A DNA stretch of 6,245 nt from Cyanobacteriota bacterium (GCA_027482985.1 JAIXVO010000809.1:1-6245), one strand, 5' to 3'; numbered from the stretch's first letter, positions 1-5,929 are shown. Numbers and translations: made by a program. Notes: generated by a model not told the origin, from the letters alone.

Positions 1-138
1 CACCATGCCCCGGCATCTGATGATTGCGCGAATGCGACCTGTGTCATCCAGGGTACGATCATCAAACTCGATAAAACCGGAACGACTGCACGACAGATCC
101 GCTGCAACGTGATCCTATCTAACGCTATTGAGGCTTGA
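1..138 (+). CDS. possible 3' fragment of an unrecognised gene (45 codons to TGA)
   Basis: A plus-strand frame is open from the window edge to a TGA at 136-138. It begins HHAPASDDCANATC, contains IIKLDKTGTTARQ, and ends NVILSNAIEA. It has three cysteines, no recognisable motif and no start inside the window. Many of its codons fit the RNY pattern, but RNY is symmetric between strands, and the codon-aligned antisense frame on the minus strand is also open for 38 codons and gives an equally protein-like string (FIEFDDRTLDDTGRIRAI). At most one of the two is likely to be real. I do not recognise either, and a non-coding spacer is also possible. Confidence 0.25.
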   Translation, partial: HHAPASDDCANATCVIQGTIIKLDKTGTTARQIRCNVILSNAIEA

Positions 139-430
139 TCTCGGGCGAGCATGATGATTTCTGAGTGGTGATCAGTCTGGCCAGATTTGGCTAAGCGTCG
201 TTCCATTCAAACCTCCGTTTGATGAATCAATTGCCTGACGACAGCAACAGGCACCAAGTGCAAAAATCGCTGAGTATCGTCGGCTGATGCCTGGGTTAAT
301 CACACTTTTTCTGAGTCACAACAACTCAGGCAAAGCCTGGTTTTAGAGTTCCCCCTGCCCCTCTAAATGCACAATCCCGCATCAGTTTTCTGACCTGATT
401 AACTGACAAAACTGCTAACAAATAATTCTC
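139..430. other. intergenic stretch without a recognisable gene
   Basis: About 290 bases separate the possible left-edge gene fragment from the palindrome beyond ftsH. I see no convincing reading frame, tRNA or CRISPR repeat here. Its only structure is a pair of short overlapping hairpins at 311-339, listed separately. No promoter for a plus-strand gene stands out. Confidence 0.5.
311..344 (+). other. two overlapping, mutually exclusive small hairpins
   Basis: CTGAGT (311-316) can pair with ACTCAG (324-329) across a 7-nt loop. CAGGC (327-331) can pair with GCCTG (335-339) across an AAA loop and is followed by GTTTT. The two stems share CAG at 327-329, so only one can form at a time. The second stem with its short T run could be a weak plus-strand terminator for whatever ends at 138, but five base pairs and four T residues are marginal. 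Confidence 0.25.
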
Positions 431-432
431 TC

Positions 433-467
433 GTAGGTTGGGTTAGCGACAGCGTAACCCAACACAA
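433..467. repeat. palindromic GTTGGGTTA/TAACCCAAC element
   Basis: GTTGGGTTA at 437-445 is the exact reverse complement of TAACCCAAC at 455-463, with a 9-nt loop GCGACAGCG. From memory, sequences of the type GTAGGTTGGGTT...AACCCAACA are dispersed in many copies between cyanobacterial genes, which would make this a REP/MITE-like element. It lies downstream of the ftsH terminator. With only one copy in the window, the repeat status rests on recall. Confidence 0.5.
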
Positions 468-520
468 CCATTGCTGGAGCTAGGTTTCAGACGATTCAAT
501 CCAATCAAAAATAGAGATAG

Positions 521-560
521 GTTCAAAATTAAAAACGCGAATCTTAGCAAGATTCGCGTT
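521..560 (-). terminator. intrinsic terminator of ftsH
   Basis: The arms at 534-545 (AACGCGAATCTT) and 549-560 (AAGATTCGCGTT) form a perfect 12-bp stem with a 3-nt loop. Read on the minus strand, the stem is followed by TTTAATTTT, a good U-tract. It starts about 50 bases past the ftsH stop codon. The plus-strand side has no T run, so it works in the ftsH direction only. Confidence 0.9.
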
Positions 561-611
561 GATGGAATGGGATGAGCGCAAACCGAGTCAGGTCTGCGCC
601 GCTCGCTGCAA

Positions 612-2528
612 TCACTGAGCCTGGGCAGGCTGGGTGACGGTCTTGGGCTGTTGACCAGTGAACTCGGCGACGATTTGGCGGAACTCTTCCCCTTCAATCG
701 TTTCTTTGTCCAGCAACACTTCCACCAGGCGATCGACCAGGGAGCGATTTTCTCGCACTAGGCGACGTGCTTCTTCATAGCAGTGCAAGGCAATTTCGCG
801 CACCTGGCGATCGATCTGCGTGGCGACCTCTTCCGAATATTCCTGCCGGGGCATCAACCCGCGACCTAAAAAGATCTCACCACCAGAACTTTCGAGCGCT
901 ACCAGTCCCATGTCCGACATGCCATAACGGGTGACCATTTCGCGTGCCAGTTCTGCCACCGCTTTGATGTCACCACTGGCTCCAGCCGTAACTTCGGCAG
1001 AGCCAAACACTTCTTCCTCTGCCGCCCGTCCACCCAGAGACATGGTGATGCGATCGGTGAGCCAAGCGCGGGTATACAGACCGCTATCGATCATGTCTTC
1101 GTTGAACGACTGTTGGGCAAAGCCGCCGACACCGCCCGATCGCGGAATAATCGTGACTTTATTCAAGGGATCGGAGTTTTTCAGCAAGGTCATCAGTAGC
1201 GCATGACCGACTTCGTGATAGGCGATCAGACGTTTCTTCTTGCTATCGAGTAACGGCGTTAAGGTGAGGCCAATGGTGACGCGATCGATCGCATCATCCA
1301 CTTCCAGCATCGTGATCGCTTCCTTGCGACGACGCGCCGTCAAAATGGCCGCTTCATTCAGCAGGTTCGACAGATCGGCACCCGCGAAACCAGGGGTGCG
1401 GCGAGCGATCGCTTCCAGGGAAACATCCGGTGCCAGGCGCTTGTTCCGAGCATGCACTTCCAGAATGCCGAGCCGCCCTTTGTAGTTGGGCAAATCGACC
1501 GTAATTTGGCGATCGAACCGACCCGGACGCAACAGGGCTGTATCCAATACATCAGGACGGTTGGTGGCCGCGATGATGATAATCCCCGTGTTGCCTTCAA
1601 ACCCATCCATTTCGGTGAGCAACTGGTTCAGGGTTTGTTCCCGTTCGTCGTTGCCGCCGCCAATGCCAGCCCCCCGTTGCCGTCCGACGGCATCAATTTC
1701 ATCAATAAAGACGATGCAGGGCGCGTTCTCTTTGGCCTTCTTGAATAAGTCGCGCACGCGGGAAGCTCCGACCCCGACGAACATTTCCACAAATTCGGAA
1801 CCGGAGATGCTGAAGAACGGCACCCCCGCCTCACCCGCGATCGCTTTTGCCAGCAGCGTTTTCCCGGTTCCGGGTGGCCCAATCAGCAACACCCCTTTGG
1901 GAATCCGCGCCCCCACTGCCGTAAACTTTTCGGGCTTCTTCAAAAAGGTGACGACTTCTTGCAGTTCTTCTTTGGCTTCTTCAATCCCAGCAACATCGTC
2001 AAACATCACCCCCGTCTTGGCTTCCATCTGGAACCGAGCGCGGGATTTGCCAAAATTGAGTGCCTGCCCCGGTCCTCCCGGTGCATTCGCCGATCGCCGA
2101 ATGATCATCAGTAAGCCGCCCAGGAGCAACATGAACAGCAACAGGTGCATGAGTAACCCCATGGCCGCACTGTTATCGCTGGAATCTTGAATATTGACAG
2201 CCGCCCCACTACTGCGGGCGCGTTCAATCAATTCCTGGTTCTGGTCAAATAGGGGCACTTCAACGGATTGCTTTTCATTCGGCAACTTAACCCGCGCCAC
2301 CTTTTGCACGCGATCGACTTCCAGATCAGTCACTTTGCCGCTATCGAGATCCCGCAGTAAGCAGCCGTAGGTATAGTTCTTCGGCTGGCAGGGCGGGAGG
2401 TTTTCGTCTTTTGCGGGTTGGGCGATCGCCGGAACAGCGAGCGTCAAACTTTGCAAAATCATCCAACTTGTGACGATCGCCCCTCGCAGGGTAGCGGTTC
2501 GCTTGGGAGAGTGCTTTTTGAGAGACAT
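612..2528 (-). CDS. ftsH: ATP-dependent zinc metalloprotease FtsH (FtsH1/FtsH3-like)
   Basis: Membrane-anchored AAA+ protease that unfolds and degrades membrane and soluble proteins as a hexamer. The cyanobacterial paralogues serve photosystem II repair (FtsH2/FtsH3) and regulator turnover under iron stress (FtsH1/FtsH3). The call is 638 aa: a signal-like hydrophobic N-terminus (about 16-36) ending AIA-Q, a lumenal/periplasmic domain, a membrane helix at about 123-143, Walker A GPPGTGKT (217-224, K223), pore-loop FVG (250-252), Walker B IVFIDEID (272-279), second region of homology from 322 with R334 and R337, and zinc motif HEVGH (438-442) with D520 as probable third ligand. All catalytic residues are intact. 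ATG 2528 is preferred because AGGTG lies 8 nt upstream and the signal sequence follows directly; ATG 2546 has AAAAGG 8 nt upstream, and ATG 2627 lacks a good ribosome site. Sequence style points to the FtsH1/FtsH3 lineage, but which paralogue cannot be settled here. Confidence 0.96.
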   Translation of the reverse strand: MSLKKHSPKRTATLRGAIVTSWMILQSLTLAVPAIAQPAKDENLPPCQPKNYTYGCLLRDLDSGKVTDLEVDRVQKVARVKLPNEKQSVEVPLFDQNQELIERARSSGAAVNIQDSSDNSAAMGLLMHLLLFMLLLGGLLMIIRRSANAPGGPGQALNFGKSRARFQMEAKTGVMFDDVAGIEEAKEELQEVVTFLKKPEKFTAVGARIPKGVLLIGPPGTGKTLLAKAIAGEAGVPFFSISGSEFVEMFVGVGASRVRDLFKKAKENAPCIVFIDEIDAVGRQRGAGIGGGNDEREQTLNQLLTEMDGFEGNTGIIIIAATNRPDVLDTALLRPGRFDRQITVDLPNYKGRLGILEVHARNKRLAPDVSLEAIARRTPGFAGADLSNLLNEAAILTARRRKEAITMLEVDDAIDRVTIGLTLTPLLDSKKKRLIAYHEVGHALLMTLLKNSDPLNKVTIIPRSGGVGGFAQQSFNEDMIDSGLYTRAWLTDRITMSLGGRAAEEEVFGSAEVTAGASGDIKAVAELAREMVTRYGMSDMGLVALESSGGEIFLGRGLMPRQEYSEEVATQIDRQVREIALHCYEEARRLVRENRSLVDRLVEVLLDKETIEGEEFRQIVAEFTGQQPKTVTQPAQAQ

Positions 2529-2692
2529 TGCGCGGACACCTTTCATACCAATCGCCTTTTCTGCTCCAGCAAATTTCCCCGCCTTCAGACTTAATTCATG
2601 CAGCCCAAAGTGTCGAGGCAGTGACATTATCGCTAGTGTAACCTGCTTCTATCTTACCCGGCAGCGAAATTGCTGGCGGGTCATCCATGTCG
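2529..2692 (-). other. ftsH upstream spacer with weak hairpin
   Basis: This 164-bp spacer between the reductase stop and the ftsH start probably holds the ftsH promoter and leader. On the minus strand there is a TACACT -10-like hexamer at about 2636-2641, but no good -35 partner. CCGGCAGC (2658-2665) and GCTGGCGG (2672-2679) form an 8-bp stem with one mismatch and a 6-nt loop. No T run follows on the minus strand, so it would be a poor terminator for the reductase gene. Part of the spacer is coding if ftsH starts at 2546 or 2627. Confidence 0.35.
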
Positions 2693-3259
2693 TTAAGCGA
2701 CAGCTTGGGCGATCGCTTGGGGGGCGCGCAGTTTTTGGGTGTGCGTCACCAGGCTGTGGGCAAAATCGTCGAGGCGTTTGGCGAGGGCGGCATCCTTAAG
2801 GGTGCCATCCGACTCAAAGGCTTTCCAGGCTTGCCCGATCGCGACCTGTTCGGGAATCGCAAAGGCATGCACCCAGCGAGTAATCGTCCGCAAATCATTC
2901 AGGGCGTTACTATTCGACTGTCCGCCCAGGACGCTAATGAATCCCGTCACCTTGTCCGTAAATTCTTCAAATCCCATCAGATCCAGGGCATTCTTCAACA
3001 CGCCGCTGACGCTGCCATGATATTCTGGCGTGACTAAAATAATCCCATCGGCGGCTCGGACTGCCTGCTTCAAGCGTTGCACATCGGGGTAATCGGCATA
3101 ATCATCGCCGCCATCGCAGAAGGGCAAAGTTAGTGATCGCAAATCGATCACTTCCATCTCGGCACCCAGCGCCGTCACTCGCTGCGCCACCGCCTGCAAT
3201 GCCTGCTGACTATAGGAATCGGCTCTCAAACTGCCTGCCAATCCAACAATCCTGACCAT
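2693..3259 (-). CDS. NAD(P)H-dependent FMN/quinone reductase, flavodoxin-like fold
   Basis: This 188-aa protein matches the NADPH-dependent FMN reductase family (ChrR/SsuE/ArsH-like). Members bind FMN and reduce flavins, quinones, chromate or azo compounds using NAD(P)H in the cytoplasm. The N-terminal GLAGSLRADSYS (residues 6-17) is the GSLRxxSxS phosphate-binding loop for FMN. TPEYHGSVSGVLKNALD (about 77-93) is the second family signature, with the YxGS-type flavin contact. Length is normal for the family. ATG 3259 is supported by AAAAGGA (3269-3275, minus strand) 9 nt upstream. There is no signal peptide. The gene is 67 bp below the MOSC-ATL gene and appears to have its own promoter and operator-like dyad, which suggests regulation by a redox or electrophile sensor. 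The physiological substrate cannot be read from sequence. Confidence 0.92.
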   Translation of the reverse strand: MVRIVGLAGSLRADSYSQQALQAVAQRVTALGAEMEVIDLRSLTLPFCDGGDDYADYPDVQRLKQAVRAADGIILVTPEYHGSVSGVLKNALDLMGFEEFTDKVTGFISVLGGQSNSNALNDLRTITRWVHAFAIPEQVAIGQAWKAFESDGTLKDAALAKRLDDFAHSLVTHTQKLRAPQAIAQAVA

Positions 3260-3299
3260 AGGACGAGATCCTTTTGCCTGAAGAACAACTCATGCCGTC

Positions 3300-3305
3300 A
3301 GTATA
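3300..3305 (-). promoter_or_regulatory. putative -10 element (TATACT) of the reductase gene
   Basis: Read on the minus strand, 3305-3300 is TATACT, five of six matches to the bacterial -10 consensus. It lies about 40 bases above the ATG at 3259, giving a predicted leader of about 34 nt. No good -35 hexamer lies 16-18 bases upstream; that position is occupied by the dyad centred on 3322. Confidence 0.45.
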
Positions 3306-3307
3306 AC

Positions 3308-3336
3308 TAAAGTGAAGTCATTATGACTATGCTTTA
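3308..3336. promoter_or_regulatory. 29-bp interrupted dyad, candidate operator
   Basis: AGTCAT (3316-3321) and ATGACT (3323-3328) are perfect inverted arms around T3322. A second pair, TAAAG (3308-3312) and CTTTA (3332-3336), is inverted about the same centre. The dyad covers the -35 zone of the predicted reductase promoter and overlaps the stop codon of the MOSC-ATL gene. Position and two-step symmetry suit a dimeric regulator, for example of the MarR/HxlR type that often controls such reductases. The regulator's identity is inference. A terminator is less likely, as no T run follows. Confidence 0.4.
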
Positions 3337-4073
3337 AGGCTGACTGCGTGAAAGTGCGCCGCTGCCCAGCAGAATTGCGGCTGCACCTGTCCCGCCACAA
3401 TCGCAACGCCTTCTGCCTGTAGGCGATCGCCCTGCTGCGGCAGTTGTGACAAAAATAACGTGCGATCGCGCTTCACCACTCGATGCACAGGCACATCCGC
3501 TGGTGCCCGTTGAATCAATCCCGGCAGCGTCCGGTAATAAGCCGGACTGACACCCAGGGCGAAAATGAGATCTGGTGTGGGCACTACCCGCCCCACGGGA
3601 ATGGTCTGCACGAACTGAGCAAACCGTTCCTTGAGTCCATCACTGAGAGCGGGAAAACAGGGTTCCGTCAGGGTTACGGATTCATTCAGCGCGATCTCGC
3701 CCCCCGCGATCACCATACCCAGCCAGCCCCGCTCCTGTCGCATCCGGTGCGCCAATCCCACTTGTAAGGTTTCCAGGAAGCGACAGGGTTCGCAGCGAAA
3801 CATCAGGCGAATCAAGCCTGTACCCATTTGCACTGCCTGACCCGACGCAAAATCAGCCATCCCCGCAGCCAGCAAAATGTTTTCGCGTAAATCACCGGGT
3901 TGCAGCCCAAATTTCTCCACTGTTGGATAATCCAGAATCAATACCTGCCGGGGATTTCCTGGTTGCGCTTGCACGTCCCCCGCAATCCCTTGCCTTGCAA
4001 TTAAATGGATGGTCGATCGCGCTACTACTGGCTCCCGCGATCGCGGTTTGACAAACAAGCCCCGAATCCGCAT
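3327..4073 (-). CDS. MOSC domain fused to cysteine-less alkyltransferase-like (ATL) domain
   Basis: A 248-aa two-domain protein. Residues 1-137 resemble a compact MOSC domain (beta-rich, related to the molybdenum cofactor sulfurase C-terminus, thought to carry sulfur or bind Moco): KQ-type segment QVLILD, GDLRENILL, CEPC (94-97, C97 probably the conserved MOSC cysteine) and GWLGMVIAGG. Residues about 145-225 resemble the DNA-binding domain of O6-alkylguanine-DNA alkyltransferases: IPVGRVV (158-164), a helix-turn-helix, R181 where the arginine finger lies, and PVHRVV (195-200). The usual PCHRV acceptor Cys is V196, and the base-flipping Tyr appears to be T166, so alkyl transfer is not expected. 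ATL proteins with Trp or Ala there bind alkylated guanine and recruit nucleotide excision repair. Start ATG 4073 has AGGAGG (4083-4088) 9 nt upstream. Joint function unknown. Confidence 0.85.
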   Translation of the reverse strand: MRIRGLFVKPRSREPVVARSTIHLIARQGIAGDVQAQPGNPRQVLILDYPTVEKFGLQPGDLRENILLAAGMADFASGQAVQMGTGLIRLMFRCEPCRFLETLQVGLAHRMRQERGWLGMVIAGGEIALNESVTLTEPCFPALSDGLKERFAQFVQTIPVGRVVPTPDLIFALGVSPAYYRTLPGLIQRAPADVPVHRVVKRDRTLFLSQLPQQGDRLQAEGVAIVAGQVQPQFCWAAAHFHAVSLKA

Positions 4074-4082
4074 GAATTTTGC

Positions 4083-4088
4083 CCTCCT
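4083..4088 (-). promoter_or_regulatory. strong Shine-Dalgarno of the MOSC-ATL gene
   Basis: AGGAGG on the minus strand, 9 nt from ATG 4073, is the strongest ribosome site in the window and fixes this start. A small hairpin just upstream, ATGCCC (4110-4115) with GGGCAT (4125-4130), lies in the leader and leaves the site free. Confidence 0.7.
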
Positions 4089-4152
4089 GAACGCGATCGT
4101 GCGTCAATCATGCCCTGCGCTATGGGGCATCGCTTATTACAAATATTTCACG

Positions 4153-4177
4153 GGAGACGTTCCAACGGAACGTCTCT
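4153..4177. repeat. perfect 10-bp inverted repeat GAGACGTTCC/GGAACGTCTC
   Basis: GAGACGTTCC (4154-4163) pairs perfectly with GGAACGTCTC (4167-4176) around loop AAC, with a possible extra G-T pair outside. It sits in the 158-bp spacer below the caspase-like gene. From memory, GAGACGTTCC...GGAACGTCTC hairpins are a common dispersed intergenic element in cyanobacteria. It may also end or stabilise the caspase-like transcript, but only a weak T-rich stretch (AAATATTTG) follows on the minus strand. Confidence 0.7.
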
Positions 4178-4192
4178 ACGGATGATTTGGGG

Positions 4193-4227
4193 TTCTGACT
4201 TTTGACTCCTGGCTTCTACCCCCTGCC
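4193..4227. repeat. five degenerate 7-bp tandem units (STRR-like)
   Basis: The stretch divides into TTCTGAC, TTTTGAC, TCCTGGC, TTCTACC and CCCTGCC, with T at unit position 4 and C at position 7 throughout. This resembles the short tandemly repeated repetitive (STRR) heptamers known from cyanobacterial intergenic DNA. It starts 4 bases below the stop codon of the caspase-like gene, so it belongs to its 3' untranslated region. Confidence 0.55.
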
Positions 4228-4231
4228 CCCG

Positions 4232-5929
4232 CTAAATTGGCTTTTGCGTACAAATGGCGCGTGCTTTTTGCCGCGTAAAGTTGTCTGCGGGTTGGGGTAG
4301 CAGGGAGGGACACCATTCAGTGAGCAGGGCTTGGGCTTGGGGATGCAGTTTGCGATCGCCCTCTGGAACTAACGCCGCCGCCATGATGGCAATATCCCAC
4401 TGTTGTTGCGTGGCGCGTTGTTGGGCAATGTCAAAAATGCGTTGACTCCAGTTGGCAATATCCTGCTGTGCCTCCGCATAAAGGGGATCTGCCGGGGGAA
4501 TCTGGATCGCCGCATCGATCGCATTGCGGTAGGGCGTGGCCTGATCACTCATCACTTGCAGCCGCGCATGTTGCAAAATCGCTTGAGTGCTGGGGGGGGC
4601 TGGGGGGGGCACAAAGGTCAGGGCTTTGGGATTGGCTGGATCAACCGGAGTCGTTGGGGACGCAGAATTAGCAGGATTAACCGGAGCCGCTGGCGGCCCA
4701 GGATTGGCCGGGTTTGCCGCTGGAGCAGATGTTGGTTGCAGGGTTTCAGGGGGTGGCGTAACACTCGCCGTTGCTCGACTCGCAGCATTAGGGCCTAAAA
4801 TCGATGCCCAGTTGCGCCATAATACACAGCCCACCAACGCTAGAGAGAGCAAACTGCCGCCTAGCAGAATCGCTTGCCAGAGTTTCGCCGATCGCGTCTC
4901 TGCAACTGGCTCCGGCTCCTTGCGAATCAACTCTGCCGGAGGGGGCGGGGAAGCAGGGGGCGGGGGGGAATTTGGCGGGAGCGGGCTCAGTGCCGTTGCT
5001 GGCGGGGGGGAGTAGTGAGTGGTACTGGAACCGAGCGAAGGCTCAAGGGAAAGCGGTGCGGGTTCGGCGATCGCGGTGGCAGTTGGCATCACCTCCCGTT
5101 GTAAACTCAGGGGCTGGAAGGCGGTCGCATCGACGGGTTGAGCGGCGGGCAGACCATTGCCATTCTGAGTGCTCTGCCAATGATTCGCGAAATGGGCTTG
5201 CAGTAATGGTTGATGCAGGTGCTCTGGGGGACAAGTCGCCAGGGGTTGTTGATTCGGCACAAAGTAATGCTCACCCAGTTCTGGCAGGCGATCGTACAAA
5301 AATCGCATCAACGTTTCTGGGGTAGCAGCCTGGTGATACCGCAACGCTTCTAATAGGGCAACCGTAAACAAGCCATGTCCCAACCCCGAAATTTCGCGGG
5401 AGTACTGCCCCGGTTGGCAGGACAACACCACAGGGACAGCCAACTTTTGCGCTAACACTGCCGTTTGGGTGCCCACCTGCTCATTCGAGAAGTTACCCTG
5501 ACTCCGGTTAATGTCTAGCAACACGAGGGGCAACCCCGGCGACAGCGAGGCTTGCAGCCGACTAAAAATATCTGACATCAGAATGCAAGTGGTCTCCACG
5601 GCAAAGGGATCGCCGTCGAGGGGCACCAAATAATCGCGTCCTTGGGAACAGACCCCATATCCACTGAAGAAAAACCAAAGCAGATCACCCGGTTTAAAGC
5701 ATTGGTGGGCAAGGAGTTCAATCCAGCTCTGTAAATTGGCGCGGGTGGGTTGCGTGGGGCGACCAGAAATTTGCGGCGAGGTATCGGTGAACAGCAAACA
5801 TTGTTCTGGCGGAAATCCGGCTTGCTGAATCAAATATTGATGCAAGGCTTGAGCATCCTGCTGCGCACAATTCAGCGGTTGAAACATCTGGTAATGATTT
5901 AGCCCAATCAGGATTGCCCACTGTCTCAT
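4232..5929 (-). CDS. membrane-anchored pseudo-orthocaspase (C14 caspase-like domain, Tyr/Asn dyad)
   Basis: A 565-aa protein. Residues 1 to about 245 form a caspase/metacaspase-like domain: MRQWAILIGLNHYQ opening strand, LLWFFFSGYG (83-92), YLVPLDGDP (100-108), LPLVLLDINRS (133-143), and HGLFTVALLEALR (185-197). The catalytic His of the SGHG motif is Y91 and the Cys of the DxCHS motif is N141, so no cysteine-protease activity is expected. A Pro/Ser/Ala-rich linker (about 250-345) is followed by one membrane helix (about 351-371), a second Pro-rich linker with 12-residue repeats (406-440), and a helical C-terminal module (447-543) with internal duplication. Flanking charges suggest the caspase-like domain is cytoplasmic and the C-terminus periplasmic or lumenal. 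ATG 5929 is chosen because it starts right at the domain; an in-frame TTG at 5947 is less likely. No strong ribosome site precedes either. Such pseudo-orthocaspases are known from cyanobacteria; their function is unclear. Confidence 0.9.
   Translation of the reverse strand: MRQWAILIGLNHYQMFQPLNCAQQDAQALHQYLIQQAGFPPEQCLLFTDTSPQISGRPTQPTRANLQSWIELLAHQCFKPGDLLWFFFSGYGVCSQGRDYLVPLDGDPFAVETTCILMSDIFSRLQASLSPGLPLVLLDINRSQGNFSNEQVGTQTAVLAQKLAVPVVLSCQPGQYSREISGLGHGLFTVALLEALRYHQAATPETLMRFLYDRLPELGEHYFVPNQQPLATCPPEHLHQPLLQAHFANHWQSTQNGNGLPAAQPVDATAFQPLSLQREVMPTATAIAEPAPLSLEPSLGSSTTHYSPPPATALSPLPPNSPPPPASPPPPAELIRKEPEPVAETRSAKLWQAILLGGSLLSLALVGCVLWRNWASILGPNAASRATASVTPPPETLQPTSAPAANPANPGPPAAPVNPANSASPTTPVDPANPKALTFVPPPAPPSTQAILQHARLQVMSDQATPYRNAIDAAIQIPPADPLYAEAQQDIANWSQRIFDIAQQRATQQQWDIAIMAAALVPEGDRKLHPQAQALLTEWCPSLLPQPADNFTRQKARAICTQKPI
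4592..4609. repeat. paired G8 homopolymer tracts within the linker
   Basis: G8 at 4592-4599, CT, then G8 at 4602-4609 on the plus strand, which is the template strand of the pseudo-caspase gene. They encode PPPAPPS between the 12-residue repeats and the C-terminal module. The tracts are long enough for replication slippage and can supply four G3 runs for a quadruplex. Confidence 0.6.
4610..4714 (-). repeat. three imperfect 12-codon repeats in the pseudo-caspase linker
   Basis: Residues 406-417 (NPANPGPPAAPV), 418-429 (NPANSASPTTPV) and 430-440 (DPANPKALTFV) align as tandem units with conserved (N/D)PAN at the start and V at the end. At DNA level the period is about 36 bp. This is a flexible, Pro-rich spacer expected outside the membrane between the helix and the C-terminal module. 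Confidence 0.65.
4941..5010. repeat. G-rich cluster with quadruplex pattern, in coding DNA
   Basis: On the plus strand: G5 (4941-4945), G4 (4947-4950), G5 (4956-4960), G7 (4962-4968), then G3 at 4977-4979 and 4983-4985, and G7 at 5004-5010. The first four runs fit a G-quadruplex with loops of 1, 5 and 1 nt. It encodes the Pro-rich stretch before the membrane helix (about residues 307-331). Confidence 0.5.

Noticed and set aside
443..697. Minus-strand 84-codon frame overlapping the ftsH 3' end and its terminator
   Set aside because: It runs through the ftsH C-terminus, the terminator hairpin and the palindrome, is Ser/Pro/Arg-rich, and would need translation through a strong stem.
1486..2190. 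Plus-strand 234-codon frame opposite ftsH
   Set aside because: It is antisense to the conserved AAA+ core of FtsH, has low-complexity Ser/Pro/Arg-rich composition and no motif; it is a shadow of a GC-rich gene.
2529..2627. ATG 2627 as the ftsH start (671 aa)
   Set aside because: It has no Shine-Dalgarno sequence, and the extra 33 residues put a non-signal-like stretch before a good signal sequence. ATG 2546 remains a real alternative to 2528.
2687..3037. Plus-strand 116-codon frame opposite the reductase gene
   Set aside because: It is antisense to a clear FMN reductase with both family signatures and has no own ribosome site or motif.
4804..5325. Plus-strand 173-codon frame opposite the pseudo-caspase gene
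   Set aside because: It is antisense to the Pro-rich linker and part of the caspase-like domain. Its Gly/Ala/Arg-rich composition comes from the G tracts, and no known domain is visible.
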